A DNA stretch of 64,000 bases, from assembly GCF_040939785.1 (NCBI RefSeq), contig NZ_CP162553.1, positions 5,661,001 to 5,725,000 of the forward strand. Reading direction: 5' to 3'. Position numbers and translations under genes: made by a program. Origin of the DNA: Bradyrhizobium lupini (GTDB lineage Bacteria; Pseudomonadota; Alphaproteobacteria; Rhizobiales; Xanthobacteraceae). Of this stretch, positions 1-8,710 are shown one piece after another. Each line of letters begins with the position of its first letter. Positions within the stretch are counted from its first letter, which is position 1. Below the pieces are notes generated by a model that was not told where the DNA came from, searched no databases, and was given only the letters and a program-made list of their open reading frames with translations.

Positions 1-679
1 GAAGGAAGGCTACTCGGCCACCGCGCCTGACCTCTCCGCGCTGGTGACCAAGTTGAAGCGCGCCAAGCCCGACGTCATTTTCCACACCGGCTACAACCCC
101 GATATCACGCTGTTGCTGCGTCAGGCGCGCGAGCAGGGGCTGAAGTTCGGCGCGCTGATGGGGCACGGCGCGGGTTACGGCGTCTATGAGAAGCTGAAGG
201 AAGGCATGGGGGTGGATGCCACCTACATCTTCAACACCGACCCGATTTCGATCTGGCTTGCCAACCAGAAGACCATGGATCCCAAGCTCCCGCCGGTGAT
301 CAAGATGGTCGGCGAGGAGTTCGACAAAATCCGGCCCGGGGTCGCCATCCGCTCGGCGCATGTCGGCATCGGTGCGTCCAACACGTATGTGTTCATGAAC
401 GACGTGCTGCCGCGCGCGATCAAGAAGTATGGCGGGGTCGATCCGGATGCGCTGCGCAAGGCTGCGCTCGACACCGATATTCCCGAAGGAGGCACCATGC
501 TCGGATTCGGCGTCAAGTTTTACGGCGAGGGCACGCCGATGGCCGGGCAGAACGAGCGCTCATTCCCGGTCGTGATCCAGTATATCGACGACAAATCCTC
601 CGTGGTGTGGCCCAAGAGTCAGGCGCAGCGCGAGGCCGTGCTGCCGCTGCCGAAGGGCACCACCTACAGCAACCAGTAG
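1..679 (+). CDS. Branched-chain amino acid-type ABC transporter substrate-binding protein (C-terminal part)
   Basis: The reading frame is open from base 2 to a TAG at 677-679, so the gene begins before the window and only about 225 C-terminal residues are seen. The sequence is a periplasmic Leu/Ile/Val-type type I binding protein: it has the KLKRAKPDV and GYNPDITLLLRQARE stretches and ends in a PLPKGTTYSNQ tail. The same blocks recur in the binding protein at 47013-48324, which is a clear paralogue. It lies 31 bases upstream of livG on the same strand, so it is most likely the binding component of the livGFHM transporter that follows. The ligand cannot be read from the sequence; relatives bind branched-chain or other small amino acids, amides or aromatic acids. 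Confidence 0.9.
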   Translation, partial: KEGYSATAPDLSALVTKLKRAKPDVIFHTGYNPDITLLLRQAREQGLKFGALMGHGAGYGVYEKLKEGMGVDATYIFNTDPISIWLANQKTMDPKLPPVIKMVGEEFDKIRPGVAIRSAHVGIGASNTYVFMNDVLPRAIKKYGGVDPDALRKAALDTDIPEGGTMLGFGVKFYGEGTPMAGQNERSFPVVIQYIDDKSSVVWPKSQAQREAVLPLPKGTTYSNQ

Positions 680-710
680 CGCCAGGGCGCGCAGAGAGGA
701 GAGCGGGACG

Positions 711-1481
711 GTGCTGGAAGTCAGCGGGCTGGTGAAGCGGTTTGGTGGCTTCACCGCCGTCAACAATGTGTCGTTCAAAGTCGACCAGGGCGAGATCCTC
801 GGCCTGATCGGCCCCAACGGTTCGGGCAAGAGCACGATCTTCAATATGCTCTCGGGCACGCTGGCGCCGACGTCCGGTTCGATCCTGTTCGACGGCTTCG
901 AGATCGCGGGCCTTCCGCCGCACCGGATCATCAACAGCGGCATCGGTCGCACCTTCCAGATCCCGCGGCCATTCCGCCGCCTGACGATCTTCGAGAACGT
1001 CGCGCTCGCCGGATTCTACGGCCAGGGCCGCCACAGCCGTGCCAGGGCCGAGGAGGCGGCCGAAAGATCGTTGGCGATGGTCGGCTTGCCGACCGATCGG
1101 CATGCCAGCGTCGACGGCCTCGGCGCAGCCGGCCTGAAAAAGCTCGAACTGGCGAAAGCGCTCGCCACCGCGCCAAAACTTCTGCTGGCCGATGAGAGCC
1201 TCGGCGGCCTCGACGAGGCCGAGATGGGTCAGGCGGCCGACATGCTGCGCAACATCCGCGACGAGCTCGGCATCACCATCATCTGGGTCGAGCACATCAT
1301 GGGCGTGCTGATGCGCGTCGTCGATCGCGTCATGGTGCTCGATCACGGCGAGAAGATCTCGGAAGGTTTGCCGAGTGCCGTTGCCGGCGATCCCCGCGTC
1401 ATCGAGGTCTATCTCGGCACCGATGCCGAGACCACGCAGGCCGCGGCCGCCGCAGCGCGCCGCCGCGCGGGGGTGCAGTGA
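711..1481 (+). CDS. livG: LivG-type ABC transporter ATP-binding protein
   Basis: This 256-residue cytoplasmic ATPase would power a branched-chain-type importer. Walker A GPNGSGKST is at residues 34-42, and the Walker B region reads LLLADESLGGLD. The C-terminal extension after the H-loop (WVEHIMGVLMRVVDRV) is typical of LivG. The ABC signature is degenerate (GLGAAGLKKLELAKAL instead of LSGGQ), so the partner LivF supplies the better signature. The start is GTG at 711, chosen because a purine-rich ribosome site (GAGAGGAGAG) sits just upstream and the protein then begins with the family-typical LEVSGLVKRFGG. Its stop overlaps the start of livF, which implies translational coupling. Confidence 0.93.
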   Translation: MLEVSGLVKRFGGFTAVNNVSFKVDQGEILGLIGPNGSGKSTIFNMLSGTLAPTSGSILFDGFEIAGLPPHRIINSGIGRTFQIPRPFRRLTIFENVALAGFYGQGRHSRARAEEAAERSLAMVGLPTDRHASVDGLGAAGLKKLELAKALATAPKLLLADESLGGLDEAEMGQAADMLRNIRDELGITIIWVEHIMGVLMRVVDRVMVLDHGEKISEGLPSAVAGDPRVIEVYLGTDAETTQAAAAAARRRAGVQ

Positions 1482-2185
1482 TGTTGGAGCTCCGCGGCGT
1501 CAATGCCGGCTATGGTACCTTCCAGGCACTGTTCGACGTCGATCTCGACGTGAGGGCGGGTGAGGCCGTCGGCGTCATCGGTCCCAACGGGGCCGGCAAG
1601 ACCACCCTGATGCGCGTCATCTCCGGCCTGATCCGCCCCTCGCGCGGCTCGATCAGAATGGAAGCCGTCGACGTCGTGGCCACGCCGCCGCACAAGATCG
1701 TCAGCCTCGGGATCGCGCATGTGCCGGAGAACCGGCGGCTGTTTCCGCAGCTCTCGGTCGACGACAATCTCAAGATGGGCGCCTTCATGCAGGAGGCGCG
1801 CGGCCACTATGCCGAGCGGCTGGACGTGGTGTTCGAGCTGTTTCCGCGCCTGAAGGAGCGCCGCCACCAGATGGCGGGCACCATGTCCGGCGGCGAGCAG
1901 CAGATGTGCGCGATCGGCCGCGCGCTGATGTCGAATCCAAAGCTGCTGCTGCTCGACGAGCCGTCGGCGGGGCTCGCGCCGGTCGTGGTGCAGCAGGTGT
2001 TCGAGCTGGTGAAGCGGATCCGCGCCAGCGGGCTGACCGTGCTGATCGTCGAGCAGAATGTGCAGCAGGTGCTGAAAGTGGTCGATCGCGCCTATCTGAT
2101 CGAGGCGGGTACGATCAGGTCCTCAGGCACCTCGGCCGAGATGCTGGCGAGCGACACGGTCAAGGAAGCGTATCTCGGGGTGTGA
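1481..2185 (+). CDS. livF: LivF-type ABC transporter ATP-binding protein
   Basis: This 234-residue ATPase is the second nucleotide-binding subunit of the importer. Walker A GPNGAGKTT is at residues 34-42, the signature is MSGGEQQM and Walker B is [13 protein letters not shown], followed by the LivF-typical LIVEQNVQQVLKVVDRAY switch region. The ATG at 1481 shares one base with the TGA of livG. A GTG at 1478 would add one residue and cannot be excluded. The gene ends 13 bases before livH, so livG, livF, livH and livM form one operon with the ATPases placed before the permeases, an order common in rhizobia. Confidence 0.93.
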   Translation: MLELRGVNAGYGTFQALFDVDLDVRAGEAVGVIGPNGAGKTTLMRVISGLIRPSRGSIRMEAVDVVATPPHKIVSLGIAHVPENRRLFPQLSVDDNLKMGAFMQEARGHYAERLDVVFELFPRLKERRHQMAGTMSGGEQQMCAIGRALMSNPKLLLLDEPSAGLAPVVVQQVFELVKRIRASGLTVLIVEQNVQQVLKVVDRAYLIEAGTIRSSGTSAEMLASDTVKEAYLGV

Positions 2186-2198
2186 GGTTCATGCAGGC

Positions 2199-3080
2199 AT
2201 GCAAGCATTTCTGGACATTTTCGACATCTACCTGCTGGAGGCCGTGATCAACGGCATCCTGCTCGGCGGCGTGCTGGCGTTGCTCGCGCTCGGGCTCAAT
2301 TTGATCTTCGGCGTCATCGACGTGACCTGGATCTGCTACGCAGAGCTGGTGATGATCGGCATGTACGCCATGTACTTCCTGGTGCAGTATTACGGCATCA
2401 GCTATTTCGTCGCCGCGCCGCTCACCATCCTGCTGGTCGCGGTGCTCGGCGCGGCGCTACATTACCTCGTGATCGCGCCGCTCCTCACCGCGCCGCCGAT
2501 CAACCAGTTGCTGGCGACCGGCGGGGTGCTGTTCGTGCTGCAGAGCTTTGCCACCGTCGCCTTCGGCATCGACTTCCGCAACCTCGGCATCCGCCTGCCG
2601 GTGCTCGCCTTCGGCGACATGAATTTCAGCTACGCACGACTTCTGTCCTTCCTGGCTGCGCTGGTCGGCATGGTCGCGGTCTATCTGTTCATGACACGGA
2701 CCTTCACCGGCACCGCGATCCGCGCGATCTCGCAGGACCGGCAGATCATGGCGCTGATGGGCGTCGACACGAAGCGGATCTATATCATCACCTCCGCGAT
2801 CGGCGGGGGGCTGGCCGGGCTCGCCGCCTGCCTGTTGGTTCTGCAATATGACGTGCATCCCTTCGTCGGCCTGTCGTTCGGTCCGATCACCTTCCTGATC
2901 TGCGTGCTCGGGGGCCTCGGCAATTTCATCGGCGGCTTCATCGCCGCCTTCGTGTTCGCCGAGATCATCTCGCTCGGCGGCCTGTTCTCCGATCTCGAAT
3001 GGGGCTATGTGCTCGCCTTCGCGTTCTTCATCGTCATGATGTTCATCCGGCCCGCGGGCCTGCTCGCGAGGCGCCGATGA
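2199..3080 (+). CDS. livH: LivH-type branched-chain amino acid ABC transporter permease
   Basis: This 293-residue integral membrane protein has about eight hydrophobic segments. It carries the family features LGLNLIFGVIDVTWICYAELVMIGMY near the N-terminus, the ATPase-contacting EAA-like region around RAISQDRQIMALMGVD, and a C-terminal IRPAGLLARRR. It forms the transport channel with LivM. Its TGA at 3078-3080 overlaps the ATG of livM at 3077 (ATGA), so the two permeases are made together. The length is normal for the family (about 290). Confidence 0.93.
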   Translation: MQAFLDIFDIYLLEAVINGILLGGVLALLALGLNLIFGVIDVTWICYAELVMIGMYAMYFLVQYYGISYFVAAPLTILLVAVLGAALHYLVIAPLLTAPPINQLLATGGVLFVLQSFATVAFGIDFRNLGIRLPVLAFGDMNFSYARLLSFLAALVGMVAVYLFMTRTFTGTAIRAISQDRQIMALMGVDTKRIYIITSAIGGGLAGLAACLLVLQYDVHPFVGLSFGPITFLICVLGGLGNFIGGFIAAFVFAEIISLGGLFSDLEWGYVLAFAFFIVMMFIRPAGLLARRR

Positions 3081-4096
3081 TGGGGCGGAGACGGCTTGCA
3101 GCTTGGGGGATCGGATTGGCGGCGCTGGTCGCGCTGCCTTTCGTCTATCGCGATCCCTATCATCTGCACATCCTGGTGCTGATCCTGATCTGGTCGTTCG
3201 CCTATACGTCCTGGTCGATGATGGGGCGGTTCGGCCTCGTCTCGCTCGGCCATGGCGGGTTCATGGGGATCGGCGCCTATGTCACCGCACTACTCTGGAA
3301 TCACCTGGGCTGGTCGCCCTGGATCGGCATCCCCATCGGCATGGTCGCGGCCGGCGCGCTGGCGCTGATCGTCGGCTATCCCTGTTTTCGCTTCCGCATC
3401 ACCGGGCACTATTTCGTGCTGGTGACGCTCGCGCTCTCAGGCATCGTGCTCCAGGTCATCACGGCGACGCGCGACTACACCGGCGGCTCGCTCGGCTACA
3501 CGCCGAACCGGGCCGCGGGCAACAAGCTCTGGTCGCTGCAATTCGACGACAAGATCACCTGGTACCTGATCGCGCTCGGGGTCTGGCTTTTCGGCATCGT
3601 GGTCTGGCACTGGGTCGACCGCAGCATGGCCCGCTATGCGCTGGAGGCGATCTCGGAGGACGAGGACGCCGCGGCCGCCGCCGGCGTCGACGTCACCGCG
3701 GAGAAGCTGAAGATCACGCTGCTCAGCGCGCTGATGACGGCATTGGCCGGCGCGCTCTACTGCCAGTACCAGATGTTCATCACGCCCGATACCGTCAGTG
3801 GCATCGCGGTGTCGCTCCAGATGGTGTTCGCGGCCATCGTCGGCGGCCTGTTCGTCTCGCTCGGCCCGACCTTCGGCGCTATCATCACGATTATGCTGGC
3901 CGAGACCCTGCGCATCGGCTTTGGCACCAAGGCGGTCGGCTGGGACAATCTCGTCTACGGTGTGCTGCTGGTGCTGTTCATCATATTCCTTCCGAAGGGC
4001 ATCCTTGGTAGCTTGCTCGACCGATTGAAGCCGCAACGCAAGGTGCACCGCGCTCATGAGCAAGAAGTCGTCCAAATCGCTCGCCCAGGAACTTGA
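3077..4096 (+). CDS. livM: LivM-type branched-chain amino acid ABC transporter permease
   Basis: This 339-residue membrane protein is the second permease half. The frame is open further upstream, but ATG 3077 is preferred because it overlaps the livH stop as ATGA and the protein then starts with a hydrophobic segment. Family features are SMMGRFGLVSLGHGGFMGIGAYV, the cytoplasmic loop ALEAISEDEDAAAAAGVD and the terminal LPKGILGSL. The last 41 bases lie inside the start of the ppk2 gene in another frame, so the two are closely coupled even though their functions seem unrelated. Confidence 0.92.
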   Translation: MMGRRRLAAWGIGLAALVALPFVYRDPYHLHILVLILIWSFAYTSWSMMGRFGLVSLGHGGFMGIGAYVTALLWNHLGWSPWIGIPIGMVAAGALALIVGYPCFRFRITGHYFVLVTLALSGIVLQVITATRDYTGGSLGYTPNRAAGNKLWSLQFDDKITWYLIALGVWLFGIVVWHWVDRSMARYALEAISEDEDAAAAAGVDVTAEKLKITLLSALMTALAGALYCQYQMFITPDTVSGIAVSLQMVFAAIVGGLFVSLGPTFGAIITIMLAETLRIGFGTKAVGWDNLVYGVLLVLFIIFLPKGILGSLLDRLKPQRKVHRAHEQEVVQIARPGT

Positions 4097-5006
4097 CCGC
4101 TACATCACGCCATTCCGCTACGATGGTTCGGGCAAGTTTCATCTCAAGGATCACAAGACCGACGAGAAGGGCGACCTCGACAAGGAGAAGGCGCAGGACA
4201 TTCTCGATGCCAACAAGAAGCGGCTGATCGCGTTTCAGGAGAAGCTCTACGCCCAGGACCGCTGGTCGGTGCTGATCGTGTTCCAGGCGATGGACGCTGG
4301 CGGCAAGGATTCTGCGATCAAGGCGATCTTCGAGGGCATCAATCCGCAGGGCTGCGCAGTCAGTGCCTTTAAGGCGCCGAACAGCAAGGAGCTCGACCAC
4401 GATTTCCTCTGGCGCCATGCAATCGCGCTGCCGGAGCGCGGGCATATCGGCATCTTTAACCGCTCTCATTACGAGGAATGCCTGGTGACGCGCGTGCATC
4501 CGGAGGTCCTCGCCAAGGAGAAGCTGCCGTCAAAGCTCGTCACCAAGAACATCTGGAAGGAGCGGTTCGAGGACATCTGTGCGTGGGAGCGCTATCTCGC
4601 GCGCAACGGCACCGTGGTGCTGAAATTCTTCCTCAACCTGTCCAAAGACGAGCAGCGCGAGCGCTTCCTCGACCGGCTGGAGGATCCGTCCAAGCAGTGG
4701 AAGTTCTCCATGGACGACATCAAGGAGCGCGCGCTGTGGCCGCGCTACCAGGCGGTCTATCAGGACATCGTCCGGCACACGGCAACGCCTCATGCGCCGT
4801 GGTATGTCGTGCCGGCCGACCACAAATGGTTCGCGCGCGTCGTGATCGGGTCGGCCATCGTCGCGGCGCTCGAAAAGCTCGATCTGCGCTTCCCTCGCGC
4901 CGACAAGGCCTCGGCGGGTGAATTCGACGAGGTGCGCAAGGCGCTGGAGAAGGAGGAGAAGGCGGGCAAGAAACAAAAAACGCGAAAACAACCCCATGCA
5001 CAGTAG
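4056..5006 (+). CDS. ppk2: Polyphosphate kinase 2 family protein
   Basis: This 316-residue cytoplasmic P-loop kinase transfers phosphate between inorganic polyphosphate and nucleotides. Walker A is in the stretch FQAMDAGGKDSAIK (about residues 76-90), Walker B lies at HIGIFNRSHYEE (about 130-141), and the lid region follows at SKDEQRERFLDRLEDPSKQWK. The C-terminus is Lys-rich. The family uses one common fold for ADP, GDP or AMP phosphorylation, and the preferred nucleotide cannot be decided here. The start inside livM is supported because the first residues (MSKKSSKSLAQELDRYI) belong to the usual PPK2 N-terminus. A GC-balanced 1-kb repeat-rich gap follows. Confidence 0.93.
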   Translation: MSKKSSKSLAQELDRYITPFRYDGSGKFHLKDHKTDEKGDLDKEKAQDILDANKKRLIAFQEKLYAQDRWSVLIVFQAMDAGGKDSAIKAIFEGINPQGCAVSAFKAPNSKELDHDFLWRHAIALPERGHIGIFNRSHYEECLVTRVHPEVLAKEKLPSKLVTKNIWKERFEDICAWERYLARNGTVVLKFFLNLSKDEQRERFLDRLEDPSKQWKFSMDDIKERALWPRYQAVYQDIVRHTATPHAPWYVVPADHKWFARVVIGSAIVAALEKLDLRFPRADKASAGEFDEVRKALEKEEKAGKKQKTRKQPHAQ

Positions 5007-5606
5007 CCGGGGATAACGAAATCAATGACTTGAAGGTCAGCGCGAGCGCTTGCGGATTTAACGAAATCGTTTGACTCGTCGGGCAAAACAGGGGCATGAT
5101 GTCATCATCCCCAAATTCCTCAGTACTCGCGTCCACCGGTAGCAGAAGCGTTCTACATTGGCGGGAAGGGCGGCCTCGCAATTCGCCCACTTCTCGCATT
5201 TCGCTGCAAGCGAATCCGTCGCAGTCAGATGGAACGCGCCCTCAAATGTGATTTGCGCGCGGTTGATCTTGCTTGACAGTTCTGCGTCACGGGAGGACCA
5301 TCTCAATGGTCGCAAACAAGCGACGCGCAACGTCCACATCAAGAGCAAGGGGAGGTCTATGACACCACCTCCGCAGATCCAGCCGCGTTAAGTGCGATGG
5401 AGCTCGTTCGGACTATCGCATAGCGGCAGAAAACCGCGAACGGCACGCCGGGCCAAGGTTTAGAGGGCTGCATCAGTGTGGCATAGCCCCTACCTGCCCG
5501 GCGCTGTATTGTGCATCACATCGATTGCACACCGATCCACGTCGGAGGGCCGTGACGCGGCCGCCGTGCTTTTGACATCGTGCTTCTCTCTTCCTCCTCC
5601 TCACGG

Positions 5607-5638
5607 CCGTCATTCCGGGCCGACTCCCGGAATGACGG
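5607..5638. repeat. 13-bp perfect inverted repeat (hairpin)
   Basis: CCGTCATTCCGGG at 5607-5619 pairs exactly with CCCGGAATGACGG at 5626-5638 across a 6-base loop. It resembles the short palindromic intergenic elements common in Bradyrhizobium and relatives, and could act as a transcript end after ppk2. It is followed directly by two 14-bp direct repeats beginning GGGCTGTCGC. Confidence 0.7.
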
Positions 5639-5704
5639 AGGGCTGTCGCATATCAGGGCTGTCGCATATGACGTCTGAGCGGCGCCTGAGCGAGCGCCTC
5701 GTCC

Positions 5705-5828
5705 TTCGAGACGCCGCGTTCTGCGGCTCCTCAGGATGAGGCTCAGCTGCATCCACTGCGTTGAAATGTTGCCGCATATTCATCCCTCATCCTGAGGGCT
5801 CGCCGCAGGCGGGCGTCTCGAAGAATGG
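5705..5828. repeat. Pair of convergent REP-like palindromic elements
   Basis: The element running from TTCGAGACGCC to CTCAGGATGAGG (5705-5741) recurs in inverted orientation at 5785-5822 (CCTCATCCTGAGG to GGCGTCTCGAA). Each copy is itself palindromic, and together they can fold into a large stem. A third copy lies at 12485-12527. This is the look of a dispersed rhizobial intergenic repeat family, not of a gene. Confidence 0.7.
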
Positions 5829-6156
5829 CCGCGGTTGAGCTTCCAGCCGCGTGCCTGCATTCCGATCGCTGCACGTCCTGCCTTGAGACCGCGGTTCCCG
5901 TTTCCTGCACCGCGGCAAATGCCAAGAGAATGTCGCCTCATTGGCCAACTTCCGACACAGCGCCCGGGCGAATAGCGTCGATCCGACATGATGCATGTGC
6001 TTCGGCGGTGACGGGCCCGACGTCGCCGTCGCATTCATTTTCCCAGGGATCCCTCGTGTCGCATAAGCTTGCCTCCGCGCTTCTCGCCGCGCTCTTGATC
6101 GCGATCTCACTCTCTCCTGCGCCCGCGCCGCGCCGCCGACGAGTAGCGCTGCCGCG

Positions 6157-8376
6157 TTGTCGCCCGATGAGGCCAAGCGCGCGCTGGAAACGCTGCAGGA
6201 CGACAAGAAGCGCGCGCAGATGATCGACACGCTGCGCGCGATCGCCAATGCGTCCGGTGCACAGCAGCCCGCGCCCGAGCCAAAATCGCCGATCCCGCTC
6301 GCGGCCGACGGCCTCGGTGCGCAGCTCATGCTCACCGTGTCCGAGGAAATCGGCGAGATTTCGCGAGACGTTGCCGATATGGCCAGGACGCTCACGCACT
6401 TCCCGGCGTTCTATTACTGGATCGTGCGGACCGCGAACGATCCCGCGGCCTACAATCTCCTGATCGAGATCGCCTGGAAGCTTGCGCTGGTGTTCGGCTG
6501 CGCCTTCTGCGCCGAATGGGTGATCTTCCGTCTGATCCGCCGCCCCGTCGTGTTCCTGGAAGGGCGCATGCCGCAAACGGCGCGTCTGCCGGTGCAGGTG
6601 TTGCCCATTGCCGATCCGCCGTCATCCGTGGCCGATGTCACCCCGGCGCCCGAACTGCACATGCGCCGCCACAGCCTGGCGCGGGCCTGGCAAATCATGC
6701 TGCGGCTGCCGCTCGTGCTGGGACGCTTCCTGCTCGAGCTGCTACCCGTGTTGGTCTTTGTCGGCGTCGCCACGGCGCTGCTCGGCACCGAGATCGGGGG
6801 GCCCACCACCGTCCGTCTCGTGATCCTCGCCGTCGTCAACGCCTATGCGTTCTCGCGCGGGCTCATCTGTGTGGTCCGTGTGCTGGCGGGACCGTTCGGC
6901 TTGTTTCCGGTCAAGGCCGAAACCGCCGCCTATATCGAGATCTGGGCGCGCCGTATCGTCGGTGTCGGCGTCTCCGGCATCGCCTTTGCGAATGTGGCGC
7001 TGCTGCTCGGCCTGCATCGCGGCGGCTATGCCGCGCTCCTGCGCATGGTGATGCTGGTCGTGCATCTCTTCATCGTCGTCATCATCCTGCAATGCCGCCG
7101 CCAGGTCGCCGAGGCCATCCGCGCGCCGGCCGACCGGCAGGGCATCGCGGCGCGACTGCGCAACCGCATCGCGGGCGGCTGGCACTATCTCGCCATCGCG
7201 CTCGACCTCGCGCTGTGGGCCGTGTGGGCGCTGAACATCCGCAACGGCTATTCGTTGCTGCTGCAATATTTCGTCGGCACCATCGCGGTGGCGCTGATCA
7301 CGCGCGTTGCCATCATGCTGACGCTGGGCCTGATCGACCGCGGCTTCCGCATCAAGCCGGAAATTCTCCAGCGCTTTCCGGGCCTCGAGATCCGCGCCAA
7401 CCGCTATCTGCCGCTGCTGCGCAAGATCGTATCTGGCGTGATCGCCTTCATCGGCCTGGTGGCCGTGCTCGAAGTCTGGGGCGTGGACGCGATCGTCTGG
7501 TTCTATGGCGGCCAGATCGGCAGCCGGCTGATCTCGGCGGTGGTGACGATCGGACTTGCCGTATTCATCGCGGCGGCGATCTGGGAAGCCAGCAACGCGC
7601 TGCTGGACCGCCAGATCAATACGCTGTCGCGCGACGGGCACTATGCCCGCGCCGCGCGGCTGCGGACCTTTCAGCCGATGCTGCGGACGGCCTTGCTCTG
7701 CGTGATCGCCACCGTCGTCGGCCTCACGGCGCTCAGCGAGATCGGCGTCAACGTCGCGCCGCTGCTGGCGGGCGCCGGCATCGTCGGCATCGCCATCGGC
7801 TTCGGCTCGCAGAAGCTGGTGCAGGATCTCATCACCGGCCTGTTCCTGCTGCTGGAGAACACCGTCCAGGTCGGCGACAGCGTCAGCGTGTCCGGGCTAT
7901 CGGGCGTGGTCGAGAACGTCTCGATCCGCACGATCAGGCTTCGTGCCGGCGACGGTGCCGTGCACATCGTGCCGTTCAGCGCGGTCACGACTATCACCAA
8001 TGCCAGCCGCGGCGCCGGCAATGCGTCCGTCAGCGTCAACGTCGCCTACAAGGAGGATACCGACCGCGCCGGCCAGATCCTCAAGGACATCGTCGACGAG
8101 ATGCGCCGCGAGGTGGAATTCCGCAGTCTGATCCGCGGCGATCTCGAGCTCTGGGGCATCGACAAGGTCGACGGCGCCATGGTGTCGATCGTCGGCCAGA
8201 TCCGCTGCACCGAGGCCGGCCGCTGGCCGGTGCAGCGCGAATTCAACCGCCGCATGAAGCAGCGTTTCCAGCACAACGGCATCGAGGTCGCATCCGCCAC
8301 CCAGACCATCCTGATGCACATCGCGCCGCCGGCTGATGGCGCCGCTCATCTGACGCCAAGGCGAGCGGTCGGCTAG
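6157..8376 (+). CDS. Large MscS-family mechanosensitive ion channel (signal peptide apparently shifted out of frame)
   Basis: This is a 739-residue inner-membrane protein with a long multi-spanning N-terminal part and a C-terminal MscS core. The pore-lining helix and following beta domain read LLAGAGIVGIAIGFGSQKLVQDLITG and VSVSGLSGVVENVSIRTIRLR at about residues 540-600. Such channels open under membrane tension to release solutes during osmotic downshock. The open frame starts at TTG 6157, but a typical signal peptide (GTG 6056, KLASALLAALLIAISLSPAPA) lies just upstream one frame away. Continuing the downstream frame backwards gives the expected AAPPTSSAAAL linker. One missing base near 6126-6132 would restore a protein of about 773 residues from 6056. 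The most likely explanation is a sequencing indel. Confidence 0.88.
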   Translation: MSPDEAKRALETLQDDKKRAQMIDTLRAIANASGAQQPAPEPKSPIPLAADGLGAQLMLTVSEEIGEISRDVADMARTLTHFPAFYYWIVRTANDPAAYNLLIEIAWKLALVFGCAFCAEWVIFRLIRRPVVFLEGRMPQTARLPVQVLPIADPPSSVADVTPAPELHMRRHSLARAWQIMLRLPLVLGRFLLELLPVLVFVGVATALLGTEIGGPTTVRLVILAVVNAYAFSRGLICVVRVLAGPFGLFPVKAETAAYIEIWARRIVGVGVSGIAFANVALLLGLHRGGYAALLRMVMLVVHLFIVVIILQCRRQVAEAIRAPADRQGIAARLRNRIAGGWHYLAIALDLALWAVWALNIRNGYSLLLQYFVGTIAVALITRVAIMLTLGLIDRGFRIKPEILQRFPGLEIRANRYLPLLRKIVSGVIAFIGLVAVLEVWGVDAIVWFYGGQIGSRLISAVVTIGLAVFIAAAIWEASNALLDRQINTLSRDGHYARAARLRTFQPMLRTALLCVIATVVGLTALSEIGVNVAPLLAGAGIVGIAIGFGSQKLVQDLITGLFLLLENTVQVGDSVSVSGLSGVVENVSIRTIRLRAGDGAVHIVPFSAVTTITNASRGAGNASVSVNVAYKEDTDRAGQILKDIVDEMRREVEFRSLIRGDLELWGIDKVDGAMVSIVGQIRCTEAGRWPVQREFNRRMKQRFQHNGIEVASATQTILMHIAPPADGAAHLTPRRAVG

Positions 8377-8710
8377 AGAGTCTGTCCATAAACGTCGGCT
8401 TGCCAATCGAAAGCGGAAGTGTCCGACCTTGCGTGTGATCGGCGGCTCGTGATCCAAACCGGAAGTCAGCATGCCAACGATAACTCAGAACAGAGGAGGT
8501 GGCGCCTTTTGGCCCCGCCTTGCCCTTAAGTTCGTTTGTGTCCACGCCATGAACGTACTCGCGCGTGTCCTTCAAACGTTTTTCTTGGATGTACGCGCTC
8601 CTCAAGTCGATTGTGTCTACCCCAATCGCCGATGACACCCACGGCGCGCGCCATGGGGCAGTCGGGGGGTACCCATTTGCTTGCGTGCTTCCTGCCGTCT
8701 GAATGCTTTT
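8377..8710. other. Gap with a 53-bp partial duplicate of the neighbouring gene
   Basis: No intact gene is seen. Bases 8566-8618 closely repeat bases 9132-9194 inside the adjacent minus-strand gene: 13 identical bases, two mismatches, then 23 identical bases, an internal deletion of about ten bases and a matching end. The rest shows no recognisable coding signal. Confidence 0.55.

Larger units (their letters stand above)
5007..6055. other. Intergenic region of about 1 kb with palindromic repeats
   Basis: No convincing gene is seen. The region holds a 13-bp perfect inverted repeat (5607-5619 with 5626-5638), two copies of a 14-bp direct repeat (5640-5653 and 5656-5669), and two facing copies of a longer palindromic element (5705-5741 and 5785-5822). 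A very short reading frame at 5306-5362 has a good ribosome site (GGGAGGA) but would make only 18 residues and was not called. Promoter elements for the mechanosensitive channel gene must lie at the right end. Confidence 0.6.

Noticed and set aside
5158..5391. A 77-codon plus-strand frame after ppk2
   Set aside because: No ribosome site, no coding character and no recognisable motif; it overlaps a better placed but very short frame that is also unproven.
5600..5830. CRISPR array
   Set aside because: The repeats here are inverted or only two copies, with no regular spacers and no cas genes in the window.
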